Shown: positions 1-10,467 of the stretch, piece by piece | How positions within the stretch are numbered: position 1 is the stretch's first letter | Layout of the letters: the number at the start of each line of letters is the position of its first letter | Origin: an uncultured Eubacteriales bacterium | Lineage (GTDB): Bacteria > Bacillota > Clostridia > Oscillospirales > Acutalibacteraceae | Assembly: GCA_934728355.1 (NCBI GenBank) | Contig: CAKVEA010000001.1 | Location: 62,001 to 126,000, forward strand | Direction: 5' to 3' | Length of the DNA stretch: 64,000 nucleotides | Position numbers and translations under genes: made by a program | The notes under the pieces: generated by a model | Seen by the model: the letters and a program-made list of their open reading frames with translations, nothing else | The model's database searches: none | What the model was told of the DNA's origin: nothing

Positions 1-853
1 AAATAAGACAAGGAAAAATTTCATCTTTTAATTTTTTTGTTTCTTTAACCCCACTGATTATCACTTTAACCATATCTTTTTTAACCGCTATTCCGCTAAT
101 TTGGTTTATATCCTTCAAAGATTTATTTTTAATAATTGTTCCTTTTGTATCCGGTTTCATACTCGAGAGAACTTCTACCTCTACACCATATTTTCTTGCT
201 GTTTCAATAGAGATGTCATTTAAAACCTGTGCACCTAAATAAGATAATTTAAACATTTCTTCATAAGAAATATTTTCAAGCTTTCTTGCACATGAAACTA
301 TTCTTGGGTCTGCAGTATAAACTCCGTCCACATCTGTATATATTTTACACACATTCGCTTTCATAGCTCCGGCTATCGCTACAGCACTTGTATCCGATCC
401 GCCTCTTCCTAAAGTTGTTATATCTCCTTTTGAATTTATTCCTTGAAATCCTGTAATGACAACTATTTTCTTTTTACTGAGTTCAAAATTAATTCTTTCG
501 GTGTTTATATTTTTTATTCTAGCATCACCATAATCGGAAGTAGTTTCAAATCCTGCCTGCCAACCTGTGAGCGAAATTGCAGGTACACCCATATTTTCTA
601 TTGTCATTGCAAGAAGCGAAGCTGATATTTGTTCACCGACAGAGATAAGCATATCCATTTCACGGCTTGAAATTAAATTTCCTACCTTTTCTGTTTTTTC
701 TATTAATTCATCGGTAGTATCACCTTGAGCGGAAACGACAACTATAACGTCGTTTCCTTTTTTATAGAAATTAATTGCCTTTTTCGCAACATTTATCAAA
801 TGATGATTATCCGCTACGGAAGTACCACCAAATTTTTGCACTATAATAGCCAT
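1..853 (-). CDS. lysC: aspartate kinase, 5' part (3' end outside window)
   Basis: Aspartate kinase makes 4-phospho-L-aspartate from aspartate and ATP, the first step toward lysine, threonine, methionine and diaminopimelate. My translation of the minus strand from the ATG at 853 starts MAIIVQKFGGTSVAD, the family's N-terminal kinase signature. It continues through a region rich in GRGGSDT and TDVDGVYTADPR motifs typical of the amino-acid kinase fold. The segment after about residue 245 resembles the start of an ACT regulatory domain (ISGIAVKKDMVKV). The frame is open to base 1, so about 284 residues are visible and the C-terminal ACT region is missing. A GGAGGAG ribosome-binding site precedes the ATG. 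Diaminopimelate supply fits the adjacent peptidoglycan gene, but cotranscription is not shown. Confidence 0.93.
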   Translation of the reverse strand, partial: MAIIVQKFGGTSVADNHHLINVAKKAINFYKKGNDVIVVVSAQGDTTDELIEKTEKVGNLISSREMDMLISVGEQISASLLAMTIENMGVPAISLTGWQAGFETTSDYGDARIKNINTERINFELSKKKIVVITGFQGINSKGDITTLGRGGSDTSAVAIAGAMKANVCKIYTDVDGVYTADPRIVSCARKLENISYEEMFKLSYLGAQVLNDISIETARKYGVEVEVLSSMKPDTKGTIIKNKSLKDINQISGIAVKKDMVKVIISGVKETKKLKDEIFPCLI

Positions 854-914
854 AAGACTCCTCCTTTGTTTGGAGATATTTATATTTTAAGATATGATAA
901 AAAAGCAAGTTATG

Positions 915-3212
915 CTATTGAGTATCTTCAAGTTCTTGAATATTTTCATTTAATGGCTTTTTCTCGATTGAATGGGCTGAAGCTTGCTGCGAAACATTTT
1001 CATCATCATTTTGAGGCTCCGGTTTTTCTTCTTCAGAAGTATCAATATGCTCTTCTTGTGTGAATTTTATTCTTGAGTGTCCTGTACAGCTTTCAGGCAT
1101 ACAAGAAGATTTATAATATCCTGTTGCAGTATTTGAACATCCCAAAGATGCTAATTTCCCACTTGACTTGCAATAAGCTGCTTCAATAACTTCCGGGTCA
1201 TAACTAAAGTCTATATTTTTTTTATCTTCCAAATATTTTGTCATAATATGTTTCCAAATTCGAATAGCAGCAGAAGTTTCACGAATTCTTTTCGGATTAT
1301 CATAGCCTGTCCAAATGCCTCCGACAGCATATGGAGTGACACCTATAAACCAACTGTCAAAATCATCATTTGTAGTTCCTGTTTTTCCTATAACATTCCA
1401 GCCGGAAATATTCGCATTTCTACCTGTGCCTTCAGGACCAACTATTACATTTCTTAATAGTCTGTTCATAATACTTGCGGTAGAAGAGCTTATAGCCTGA
1501 ATAGGTATATCATCCCGATGATCAAGCAAAACATGGTCATTCCTATCCGTTACATAAAAATAGCTGTAAGGTCTATAGTACTTTCCGCCATTTCCAAATA
1601 TCTGAAACGCTCCTGCCATTTCACGGGGTGTTACTCCGTAATGAGTTCCACCTGTTGAAAGAGCAGCTATAGAAGATGCATCACTGGAATCAAGACTTGT
1701 AAATCCGAGTTTTTTAGTTAGAAATTCATAGCTCTTCATAGGAGTAATCATATTTATTATTTGAGCAACAGGAGCATTTGCGGATTTTTCAAGTGCCCAC
1801 TGAAGTGTAACTCTTCCTTTATAGCTTTTATACCAGTTTTCAGGCCAACTTCTCATGGCTCCGTTTGCTCCGGGTATTTGAAGCGGCTCGTCGGGAATAA
1901 GCGAAGAATAATTGTATATTCCCTCTTCAATAACAGGTGTATAAGCTGCTATAGGTTTAATAGTAGATCCGGGTTGACGTCTTGCGAAATTTGCTCTGTC
2001 ATAAAGTAAGTTTCCTGTTTTTTCTTTTCTTGAACCAACTGTTGCTAAAATTCGACCCTTTAAATCTATCATTGTAAATCCAAGCTCCAGATTTGAATCC
2101 GCCGGCATAACAGCAGTCTGTTTTAATGAATCCTCAACCATTGATTGTGCTTTGGTGTCAACTGCACAATATATTTTCAAACCTTGAGAATAAACCATAT
2201 CTTCAGCTATAGATTTTCCTATATTATATTTTTCGCATAAATCATTTACAACATCTTTTATAAGTGTTTCAACATACCAATTTCGAACATTTGAAGACGA
2301 TAATTCTTCAGAGGATTTTTTAGAATAATCAGCAAATACCATATTACCGGATTCTTCCATTGCATCTTCATATTCTTTAGAAGATATTTTATTTTGATCT
2401 AACATTTCTCTTAAAACTGTTTCTCTTCTTAGCTTATTATTTTCAGGATGATATAGCGGGTTATACGCAGTAGGGTTTTGAGTTATAGCCGCAATTGTAG
2501 CACACTGAGCCAAAGAACATTCTTTTATACTTTTACCAAAATAAGTATTAGATGCTGTTTCTACTCCTCTGCTTCCTGCACCGAAATTAACTATATTCAG
2601 ATAAGATTCAAGTATTTCATCTTTTGAGTATCTTTTTTCAAGTTCAATAGCTCTAAATATCTCGCGAAGTTTTCTTGTCAAACTTACTTCGCTGTCTTCG
2701 GTTATATTTTTTATAAGTTGCTGAGTAAGTGTAGACCCTCCATAACTTTTAGACCCTTTAGTAAAATTCATCACTGCACCAGTAGTTCTCTTAAGGTCTA
2801 TACCTCCGTGATCATAAAACCTTTTATCTTCAATAGCAATAATTGCATCTTTCATATATTTTGGAATTTCCGAAAAATCAACCCATATTCTATTTTCGGA
2901 ACTATAAAGCTTTTGGTATTCCTGAGGATTTCCATTTTCATCATTTGCATAAACAATACTCGTAAGTAAAACTTTTGAAGCATTAATATCGAGTGCAATA
3001 TCATTTTTCAAAATTGCCGAACGATAAATATTGAGTGAAAAAAGTACCATTCCACCTGTGAGTAAAAATATAGCAAGTAGACTTACAAAAAATTTAAAAG
3101 CCAATTTGATTATAGAAACACTAAGACGTAAAGCTTTGTTCTTCTGAACTCCTCCTTCATTCCCAGAAGAGGAAACTGCTTTTCCATATTGACTTATATC
3201 CGTTTTACGCAT
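915..3212 (-). CDS. ponA: class A penicillin-binding protein (transglycosylase/transpeptidase)
   Basis: A bifunctional peptidoglycan synthase of 765 residues that polymerises lipid II and crosslinks stem peptides outside the membrane. A cytoplasmic tail of about 35 residues is followed by one membrane anchor (about 36-62). The GT51 domain has the catalytic Glu near residue 128 in AIEDKRFYDHGG. The transpeptidase domain has SxxK at 416-419 (GSTIKP), SAN at 477-479 and KTGT at 610-613, so both activities look intact. The C-terminal tail of about 60 residues is acidic and low complexity. The ATG at 3212 follows GGAGATT. The gene is 61 bases upstream of lysC on the same strand. Class A identity is secure; which paralogue it is in this organism is not. 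Confidence 0.95.
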   Translation of the reverse strand: MRKTDISQYGKAVSSSGNEGGVQKNKALRLSVSIIKLAFKFFVSLLAIFLLTGGMVLFSLNIYRSAILKNDIALDINASKVLLTSIVYANDENGNPQEYQKLYSSENRIWVDFSEIPKYMKDAIIAIEDKRFYDHGGIDLKRTTGAVMNFTKGSKSYGGSTLTQQLIKNITEDSEVSLTRKLREIFRAIELEKRYSKDEILESYLNIVNFGAGSRGVETASNTYFGKSIKECSLAQCATIAAITQNPTAYNPLYHPENNKLRRETVLREMLDQNKISSKEYEDAMEESGNMVFADYSKKSSEELSSSNVRNWYVETLIKDVVNDLCEKYNIGKSIAEDMVYSQGLKIYCAVDTKAQSMVEDSLKQTAVMPADSNLELGFTMIDLKGRILATVGSRKEKTGNLLYDRANFARRQPGSTIKPIAAYTPVIEEGIYNYSSLIPDEPLQIPGANGAMRSWPENWYKSYKGRVTLQWALEKSANAPVAQIINMITPMKSYEFLTKKLGFTSLDSSDASSIAALSTGGTHYGVTPREMAGAFQIFGNGGKYYRPYSYFYVTDRNDHVLLDHRDDIPIQAISSSTASIMNRLLRNVIVGPEGTGRNANISGWNVIGKTGTTNDDFDSWFIGVTPYAVGGIWTGYDNPKRIRETSAAIRIWKHIMTKYLEDKKNIDFSYDPEVIEAAYCKSSGKLASLGCSNTATGYYKSSCMPESCTGHSRIKFTQEEHIDTSEEEKPEPQNDDENVSQQASAHSIEKKPLNENIQELEDTQ

Positions 3213-3317
3213 TTGAATCTCCTTTTCAATAAAAATCTTTAAATACTATTTATAAGTATTTGCAAAAGGATAATATCATATTTAAAGCAGTTTAGTCAAC
3301 AAATCAAAATTTATAGA

Positions 3318-4544
3318 TTAATTACTGAGCCTCATAACAGCCGTATAAACTTTAGAAATTTCATACCATGTTTTATAATCAACTTCACCTGTTTGAGGAA
3401 GATCAAATATACTTTGGAAGGACTTAACAGCATCAAGAGTATTTTGACCATAATTTCCATCGACCGCTATTTTATTTATTGCAGGGTAATTATTGCTTAT
3501 GGAATTAAGTTGTCTTTGAATAGTTCTGACATCATCTCCGTTTGACCCTACTTGGAGAGTTTGACCCGGAAAAGAAATCGGAATGCCTGTTACTTTATTT
3601 GCATTGTCAAGATATATTTCTGATCCATAAAAAGACCTTAAAATACTAATATAATCAAGTCCGTCTTCCGCTAAATCTTTTGAACCCCACTGAGAAAGCC
3701 ATCCAGGACAAGTAACATTTTTGCCATCACAGTACTGAGTGAAAAGAGGTTGATTTATTTGAGGTTTCGTTATAAATGTTGAAAATATATCATCGACAAC
3801 ATTTGAGATTTCTTGAAAAAAATTTCTCTGGTATACAAATTTTTGATCGTACGCAGTTGATGACGTTATAGTAAAATTTTTTCCTCTGCTTCTATACCAT
3901 TCTGTGTAAACTCTGTTTAAAGTAAAAGAAATTATAGTAAGAACATTTGCTTTTATTGATTCTTCAGGCCAAGTTGCATAAATTTCACTACTTGCAACAT
4001 TCTTTATATAGTCTTGATAAGGAATCCAGTAATCTGGTGCACTATTGTCATTAGGATCTCCATCATGAACAACTATATATTCCGGAATTACTACTTCCCC
4101 TAAAACAACCAGACCGGATGGCTTTGGAAGCTCTTTGACGGAATCCTCTGAAATTTTCGGAGGATACTCACCGTAAAGAGTATGATAAGGAATTGAAAAA
4201 TCATTGGAAGAATTATTGTTTTCTGCAACTTTATTCATAAAAACATTTTGACTTGCAAGCGAATTCGGCAAAATTTGTATTCCTTTTATAACTGTAGGCT
4301 CAAATCCTTCTTGATTTATTGTGGCATCGTATTCAGCATAAGGTTTCGGAGAATCTGGGCTAAGTGAATATTCTACCGGAGGAGTTTCTAGGTCTAAAAT
4401 ATCTGTTTTTCCAGAACTGTTTGTTATTAATTCTTCTACAATCTCATCCGGATTTTCTGATCTACTGATAGAAATTTTTGCATTTGCAAGTGGAACAGCA
4501 ACTGTTTCATCAAAAGTATTTATTTGTAATCTTCCAGTACTCAT
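3318..4544 (-). CDS. sleC: spore cortex-lytic enzyme SleC-like
   Basis: The 408-residue protein resembles clostridial SleC, a germination-specific lytic enzyme that degrades spore cortex muramic-lactam peptidoglycan. The N-terminal part (about 1-150) looks like a beta-rich pre/pro region. The middle (about 150-310) is a SpoIID/LytB-like domain with the stretch around SFTLNRVYTEWYRSRG and FTQYCDGKNVTCPGW. The C-terminus (about 330-400) is a peptidoglycan-binding type 1 domain with two repeats of the Q-x-x-L...G-x-Y/W type. I chose the ATG at 4544, preceded by TAGGAGG, over an upstream in-frame start that adds 25 hydrophobic residues with no ribosome-binding site. No Csp protease gene is nearby; in Clostridium, Csp proteases activate SleC. 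Family identity comes from memory of SleC sequences. Confidence 0.88.
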   Translation of the reverse strand: MSTGRLQINTFDETVAVPLANAKISISRSENPDEIVEELITNSSGKTDILDLETPPVEYSLSPDSPKPYAEYDATINQEGFEPTVIKGIQILPNSLASQNVFMNKVAENNNSSNDFSIPYHTLYGEYPPKISEDSVKELPKPSGLVVLGEVVIPEYIVVHDGDPNDNSAPDYWIPYQDYIKNVASSEIYATWPEESIKANVLTIISFTLNRVYTEWYRSRGKNFTITSSTAYDQKFVYQRNFFQEISNVVDDIFSTFITKPQINQPLFTQYCDGKNVTCPGWLSQWGSKDLAEDGLDYISILRSFYGSEIYLDNANKVTGIPISFPGQTLQVGSNGDDVRTIQRQLNSISNNYPAINKIAVDGNYGQNTLDAVKSFQSIFDLPQTGEVDYKTWYEISKVYTAVMRLSN

Positions 4545-4612
4545 AAAGTAAAACCTCCTAAAATATATAACTATTAAATAAAATGAAAATTTTTGAAATT
4601 TTATGAATACAA

Positions 4613-4642
4613 AACCCACTTTTACTTTTGCAAAAGCGGGTT
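4613..4642 (-). terminator. rho-independent terminator after the 1,891-aa surface protein gene
   Basis: On the minus strand AACCCGCTTTT pairs with AAAAGTGGGTT (one G-T wobble), followed by a T-rich run. It lies 11 bases past the stop codon at 4653 and separates this gene from sleC. Confidence 0.75.
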
Positions 4643-4652
4643 TTAGAGCAAG

Positions 4653-7600
4653 TTATTTACTTTTTTTTAAAAATTTCCATATAATAAAAGAAATTATTAA
4701 TATACCTAAAATTATAATTATAATAACCGCTAAAAGTTCATTTTCTATAAGCCAATTATAAATTTTTTCTTTAAAGCCATTTTCTGAACTTGTTTCTTCA
4801 GCAGAACTGCTTGAAATATTATTTTCATCAGTATTACCTGAAGATTTTGATACATCATCACTGTTTATAAGATTTCCAAGCTCTGAAGAAAGTCCTTCAC
4901 CCAAAAGCGATTTAAGTTCATCTTCGTCTTTTACCAAATCCGAAACAGAAATAGCTATATCTGAAGGATTTTCAGCATAATTCGGTATTTTTTTACCCGC
5001 AACCCCAAAACGGCTGAAAGAAGCGGTTTTAAAGCTAACAATACCATCATTTATATTTGCATCTAAATATTCTATTCCACCGCCTGAATTTTCATGAACT
5101 ACCATCAAATTTTCATATTTTGAAACATCAGGACATGGCATTGAAACAGAAATTTTTTGACCGTAAGGTACCTCATAGTATTCATCTGTCAAAATATTAT
5201 AAAGTTTTATTTCATATAGATTTAAAAGCTCTTTTCTGTCAAGCTGATTGTTTAACTCTTCAATTGCATCCGTGTCATCGTTTAAAGGCTCTACTATTAA
5301 TTTTATATTCCAATCTATTCCCGTAACAACTACTCCGTCTTCAGTATGGTTAAAATCAGAAGTGCTTTCCTGAGCTTTTAGAAGTTCTTCGAGATTGGTA
5401 ACCAGAGATTTTTGTTCGTCAGACAAACTTTCATATGAATTTGTTGCTTTGGCTACTCTTTCGACATCTTCTGAAGAAGAAACTTCACTAGGTACTGTTA
5501 AAATGTCTTCCATAGCAACTTCTTCAGAATTTTTTACTACATTGTCAACTTTTATAAATCCGTCACTTTGAATATTTGAAACACTGTAAATGCCGCCACT
5601 TCCCGCAACAGCTTCTCTGTCGTTTAAAATAACCGTCGGTACCGAATCATCATAAGCATCTAAAAGTGAGATTTTAAATTGCAAGCTGTCTCCATATTCA
5701 ACATCTAAATAATCTGTAAATTCTTTATTTTTTACAGTCTTATAAACAACTCCTTCTGTTTTTTCAAAAGTTATTCTGTAAGTGTTCTTAGTAACATTTG
5801 TAATTTCAAGAATTTTATTTTCTGTTATATTCTCAAGAGTATAAATGCCTGAAGAATTCGGCAGTAAGGTATTCGTTGAGCCTTTTATCTCAACCGTAGG
5901 ATTTGATTTATTATAAGCATTATCAATAGAAAGTTTAAACGAAAGACTTTCTCCATGAGAAACAGTTACCGGCGAGGGAATAGAATTGCCATAACTATCT
6001 ATACAGCTAACACCTTTCAAAGTTCTTATCTCGACTTGGTACTTAACACTTTTTGCACCCTCTACCGAAATATAATAAGAATTTTTTATATTTTCCACTG
6101 TATAAACACCATTAACCGCAATAAGTTCTACAGGAACTCTGTCCGCTGCCGAAGTTTTTACCCAGACTTTCAATTCTGAATTGTCTATTCCTTCATCCGG
6201 AATAACTTTGAAGCTAAAACTTTCTCCGTAATCAACTTTTTTTATTATTTCAGAACTTGATTTTACATCCGTGGTAAGCTCCTCGGTTTCATATTCGTTA
6301 TAATATTTCAATCCTTCCGAAGGAGTAAATTGAAGTGAATATTTATTTAATTCAACTCCTTCCAATATTATTCTGTAGTTCCTGTCTATATTATTAATTG
6401 TATATTTCTTAGACACAGGATTAAGAGGAGTTTTAATACCGTCTGAATCTTGTATATATACCGTTACATTTGACTCCGACACGGATTCTCCAAGAGAAAT
6501 ATAAAATTCAAAATTTCCCGCATAAGGTATTTCTGCTTTATCTGAAATTTCTATTTTTTCGGAATCTAAGTATTTAACATCATCATAAGGAGTAAACGTT
6601 ATAGTTTTATTTACTATACCTACACTGCTTTCATCAATTTGTATTTTAATATTTTCAGATATATTTTTTATAGTATATCTTCCGTTTGAAATTTCTAAGG
6701 GCACTCCATTTGCATAAACAGTTATATTCGAAACATCATACTGGTCACTTAAAGGTCTTACTATAAAACTATATCTGTTTGCATATTCACACGATACTGT
6801 AGATATTTCATCACCTTGAACATCATAAAATGAAATCATGGAGTTCTTCACAAAAGTCAAATTATAAACATTTTTGCTTCTTATTACACTAAAGCTTGCA
6901 TTGCTTTTAATATCTTCCATCTTAAAAAGAATAACCTTTTCTTTATTAAAAGTAGCATATTTATAGTATAGTCTAAAACCTATTTTCAAGTTACTTACTC
7001 CTGCAACTTTAAACTCATTTTCACTCGGGGAATCAAGAATAACAGAATAACTTTCATTATTAATACTGCTTGTTAATTCGTAAGAAACACTTTTTAAATT
7101 ATCTACCTCTGATTGATATCCCGTGGCAGGCTTAGCGAAAAAATAAAAATCGTTTCCGTAATCTACCGAGGCTACACGATTTGCATTTTCGTCTTTTGTA
7201 ATTTCATATGCTTCATCATTTAAAATTTCATTGTTCTCATCAAGCTTACAAGTATAAAAATTTGTACCTGTTCCGGTAAATAAAGCTGTAAAATTTTTAA
7301 TACTAACGTCCGGAGCTTTAACCTCAAGGGTTTTCGAGTAAACATTTTTAATTTTATAAGCTGTATTAATTTCACCCGGGTAAATCATATCGACATTTGA
7401 ATAATCACTTAATGTGTAATATTTTTCATCGTTAATTAAAGTTACACCTTTTTCTTGATCAAAATTATATCCTTCTTTAATCCAAATTCCAAAATTAAAT
7501 TCAGAAGAATCGACGTTTATTGCAACTTTACCGCTTTCATTTTTTAACTCATTTCCCTTGCTTATTTCTTTACCGCTGACAAGTAAGCTGTAAAATTTAT

Positions 7601-10328
7601 ATCCCTCCGTAGTTTCAGGAAATATAAGTTTAAAATTTTTCAAAGGTGTAGGCTCTATAGTAATATAAAGAGTTTGATAACCATAAGCAGTTTTTCTTCC
7701 GGTAGACCCTCCTTTTCCGTCATCTCCAAAAAAAATATCTTCTTTTTTAACATTAGAATCAACTTCTCCGTCAAATTTTGAGATTTCAAGAATCGAATAA
7801 TGAACACCTTCAGATTTATCAAAGCTTGAAATTTTTATTCCGGCTTCTTTTCCGTTTTCGGCTAAAAAAGTAATATTACCTTTTGAATCCACATTTTTCT
7901 CAAGTTTATTTGTTAAATTTTTATCTGTATAAATATTTATTTCATATCCGTCATCTGTACTGAATATATCATCGTTACCATTTTCACTTCCGGTTTTAAA
8001 TCTAAAAGTAGAATTTGAAATATAAAACCTATTTTCCGAATTTTTATAATAAATCTTTTCTGTTTTATTTTCATTTAATCCACTGTTAAGAAAACTGCTT
8101 TTTAAAATTCCTTCCGGTTTTGTAAGAAGTTCAAAATTTTTTGTCGCTAAAGGGAACTCCAATAAACCAGTATCTATCAGCGAATTATTTTTTACAGAAT
8201 TTTCAGAAACGTAAACTTCGGTATTTCCCGAAATGCTATTTACAGTATACGTCATCGGTGAAGATGAGTCTTTAACCACACTTGTCCCTTTTAAAGATTC
8301 TACTTTTAAATCATTTTCACCTTTCCCTTGCGAAGAATAAATTTTAAATTTAAAATCAGAACCATATTCTAAAGTTTTTTCATTAGGAAGTATTTCATTT
8401 TCGGACTCTGCATTAACAAATTTTAAATCATCGTTTTCAGAAGTAAGTTTAACTGTTACTTTTTTAATTTCGGCACCACTGAAATTCACTTCAGAATTTT
8501 CTTTCATCGATTTAGCAACATATAAATTTTCCGATATTTTCTCTATTTTTACATCACCTGAAGAAACATTAAAATTAATTTCGTTATTTTTAATTTCATA
8601 TCCGTCTTTGAGTTTAACTGAAAACTTAAATTCTCCTGAAGAATAATCTATACTTTGAGGCTCGGAAATTTCATTACCATTTTTATCTGTAAAATAAATT
8701 CCCGTGCCACTTAAATTTAAACTCCGTTTTGCTACATTAATATTTTTAACTGATATAGTTGAAGAAGATGTGATATTTTCTAAAGTATAAATATTTTCAG
8801 TTTTATGAAAATCTATTTTTCCTTTATCGGAAACAAATATTAAATCAGAAATGTCATATCCTTCTTCAGGATTAATTTTTAAAGATATTTCCTCTCCATG
8901 AGTTACGAAGCATTTATTTTCCGAAATTTTATCATCTTTCAAAATTTCATACACAACACCATTTAATCGTTCAGGAAAAGAAATTTCATAAGTATTTTTA
9001 ACTTCATTTGAAACTAAAATCCTAATAGGAGAATCTACAGAATCTATTTTATAAATTCCATTTTGGTCGGGAGTTAACAAATAGTTTGAAAGTTCTTCTA
9101 TATTTTTTGAAGAAAATTCTTCTGGGACCGCATAAAGAAGAATTTTTTCCTCATTTTGAGTATAAGCATCCTCAGCAAAAGTTTTAAAAGAAAAACCTTC
9201 ACCGTATTTAACATTTACACTCGAAATAAATTCATCCGACATATTTTTAACTTTTTCTATCCCTTTTAAACTTTCAAAAGAAACATTATAACTCGCATCC
9301 TCTTTATTTTTAATTGAAATAATCTTATTTTCTGAAATATCCTTTAATGTATACACACCATTCAATTTTCTAACTGCCACACCATTTGAAGTCACTTCTT
9401 TATCTGAAGGAATATCATCTGAATCAAAAATAAAGCTGAAATTTTCTCCATAAGAAATTGATGAAACTCCTTTAAGATTGGAATTATCAAGAGATTTAAA
9501 ATTTACCGAAGAGTCAAAATTCAAATTATATTGGTTTTTATCCAAATTATTTACAATAAAACTTATGTCTCCTGTAATGTAAGGAATATAAATCTCATTA
9601 TTTTCAAATTTAAAATCCGAATTTTCAGAATATAGTTTTATTTCAGACTTAGAATATGCTTCGTTAAGTGAAATTTTAATTCTTAACGATGATTTGTCCT
9701 CAACACCTTTTATCGTAATTTTTCCGGCATCAACTGTATGATTTAAATGTTTTTCTGACTCATCTGCAATATTTATTTCAATTGCATCCGAAATTTCACT
9801 AATATTTGAATTTTCAGGTAAAGATAAAGAAATTGTATGAGTGTCTATTTTTATTCCTGAAACATAAAATTTTTCGTCTTTAAGTATTTTTCTAGGAGTT
9901 GTAACATATGTTTGCTTAGAATCTATAATTTCATCTTCTGAAGTTTTAGATGTAATAACATCTCCTTCGGAATCATATTTATATACATTAAGAGGAAGAT
10001 TTGCTCCTCGATCTGAAAGGATTTTTATATCCCCCGCTCGCAGTTTTTTATAACCGTTAGATTCAAATTTAATAATAAACTGAAGTTCACTGTCTTCTTC
10101 AACAGTGATTTTATTTTCTCCCGAAGTTGTACCTTTTGCTTCACCATTTATAAAGTATTCTATTTTTTCCACACCATCTATTTTTTGGGGTAAGTAAATT
10201 TCATGCTTTGAATTTTCTGCAAAAGATTTCAAAACAGGAAAACTAAAAACAAGGACGAAAATAATAAGTATTTTAAGATATTTATTAATTTCCAAACCAT
10301 TGGAGAACTTTTCTTTTTTTAAAATCAT
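4653..10328 (-). CDS. giant repetitive surface protein with signal peptide and C-terminal membrane anchor
   Basis: A 1,891-residue protein with an N-terminal signal-like segment (hydrophobic about 19-37, ending ...KSFAENS). A C-terminal transmembrane helix lies at about 1864-1886, followed by the basic tail KFLKKSK. There is no LPxTG-type sortase motif. Between them are many degenerate modules of roughly 80-100 residues that recur as 'x-Y-T-L-x-N-I-x-x-N...I-x-V/I', then '(K/N)-x-Y-x-(I/V)-x-F', then 'Y-G-x-x-(F/L)-x-F-K', consistent with tandem beta-sandwich domains. Composition is rich in S, N, E and K with almost no cysteine. A likely role is adhesin or cell-surface scaffold, but no specific family was recognised. 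Start ATG at 10328 has GGAGGTT nine bases upstream. A divergent plus-strand gene begins at 10468. Confidence 0.85.
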   Translation of the reverse strand: MILKKEKFSNGLEINKYLKILIIFVLVFSFPVLKSFAENSKHEIYLPQKIDGVEKIEYFINGEAKGTTSGENKITVEEDSELQFIIKFESNGYKKLRAGDIKILSDRGANLPLNVYKYDSEGDVITSKTSEDEIIDSKQTYVTTPRKILKDEKFYVSGIKIDTHTISLSLPENSNISEISDAIEINIADESEKHLNHTVDAGKITIKGVEDKSSLRIKISLNEAYSKSEIKLYSENSDFKFENNEIYIPYITGDISFIVNNLDKNQYNLNFDSSVNFKSLDNSNLKGVSSISYGENFSFIFDSDDIPSDKEVTSNGVAVRKLNGVYTLKDISENKIISIKNKEDASYNVSFESLKGIEKVKNMSDEFISSVNVKYGEGFSFKTFAEDAYTQNEEKILLYAVPEEFSSKNIEELSNYLLTPDQNGIYKIDSVDSPIRILVSNEVKNTYEISFPERLNGVVYEILKDDKISENKCFVTHGEEISLKINPEEGYDISDLIFVSDKGKIDFHKTENIYTLENITSSSTISVKNINVAKRSLNLSGTGIYFTDKNGNEISEPQSIDYSSGEFKFSVKLKDGYEIKNNEINFNVSSGDVKIEKISENLYVAKSMKENSEVNFSGAEIKKVTVKLTSENDDLKFVNAESENEILPNEKTLEYGSDFKFKIYSSQGKGENDLKVESLKGTSVVKDSSSPMTYTVNSISGNTEVYVSENSVKNNSLIDTGLLEFPLATKNFELLTKPEGILKSSFLNSGLNENKTEKIYYKNSENRFYISNSTFRFKTGSENGNDDIFSTDDGYEINIYTDKNLTNKLEKNVDSKGNITFLAENGKEAGIKISSFDKSEGVHYSILEISKFDGEVDSNVKKEDIFFGDDGKGGSTGRKTAYGYQTLYITIEPTPLKNFKLIFPETTEGYKFYSLLVSGKEISKGNELKNESGKVAINVDSSEFNFGIWIKEGYNFDQEKGVTLINDEKYYTLSDYSNVDMIYPGEINTAYKIKNVYSKTLEVKAPDVSIKNFTALFTGTGTNFYTCKLDENNEILNDEAYEITKDENANRVASVDYGNDFYFFAKPATGYQSEVDNLKSVSYELTSSINNESYSVILDSPSENEFKVAGVSNLKIGFRLYYKYATFNKEKVILFKMEDIKSNASFSVIRSKNVYNLTFVKNSMISFYDVQGDEISTVSCEYANRYSFIVRPLSDQYDVSNITVYANGVPLEISNGRYTIKNISENIKIQIDESSVGIVNKTITFTPYDDVKYLDSEKIEISDKAEIPYAGNFEFYISLGESVSESNVTVYIQDSDGIKTPLNPVSKKYTINNIDRNYRIILEGVELNKYSLQFTPSEGLKYYNEYETEELTTDVKSSSEIIKKVDYGESFSFKVIPDEGIDNSELKVWVKTSAADRVPVELIAVNGVYTVENIKNSYYISVEGAKSVKYQVEIRTLKGVSCIDSYGNSIPSPVTVSHGESLSFKLSIDNAYNKSNPTVEIKGSTNTLLPNSSGIYTLENITENKILEITNVTKNTYRITFEKTEGVVYKTVKNKEFTDYLDVEYGDSLQFKISLLDAYDDSVPTVILNDREAVAGSGGIYSVSNIQSDGFIKVDNVVKNSEEVAMEDILTVPSEVSSSEDVERVAKATNSYESLSDEQKSLVTNLEELLKAQESTSDFNHTEDGVVVTGIDWNIKLIVEPLNDDTDAIEELNNQLDRKELLNLYEIKLYNILTDEYYEVPYGQKISVSMPCPDVSKYENLMVVHENSGGGIEYLDANINDGIVSFKTASFSRFGVAGKKIPNYAENPSDIAISVSDLVKDEDELKSLLGEGLSSELGNLINSDDVSKSSGNTDENNISSSSAEETSSENGFKEKIYNWLIENELLAVIIIIILGILIISFIIWKFLKKSK

Positions 10329-10467
10329 AACTAAAAACCTCCAAAATTATTATATACATCTCTTTATTATAAGTATACTTATTTTTTAAATCATTTCAAT
10401 ATATTTTGTTATAAATTTATAATTAATCACTATAGAGAACTATTTTTTAAAAAGGAGAATATTTTTC

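Noticed and set aside
4653..4760. Sortase LPxTG motif in the giant surface protein
   Set aside because: The C-terminus has a transmembrane helix and basic tail, but no LPxTG or similar sequence precedes it.
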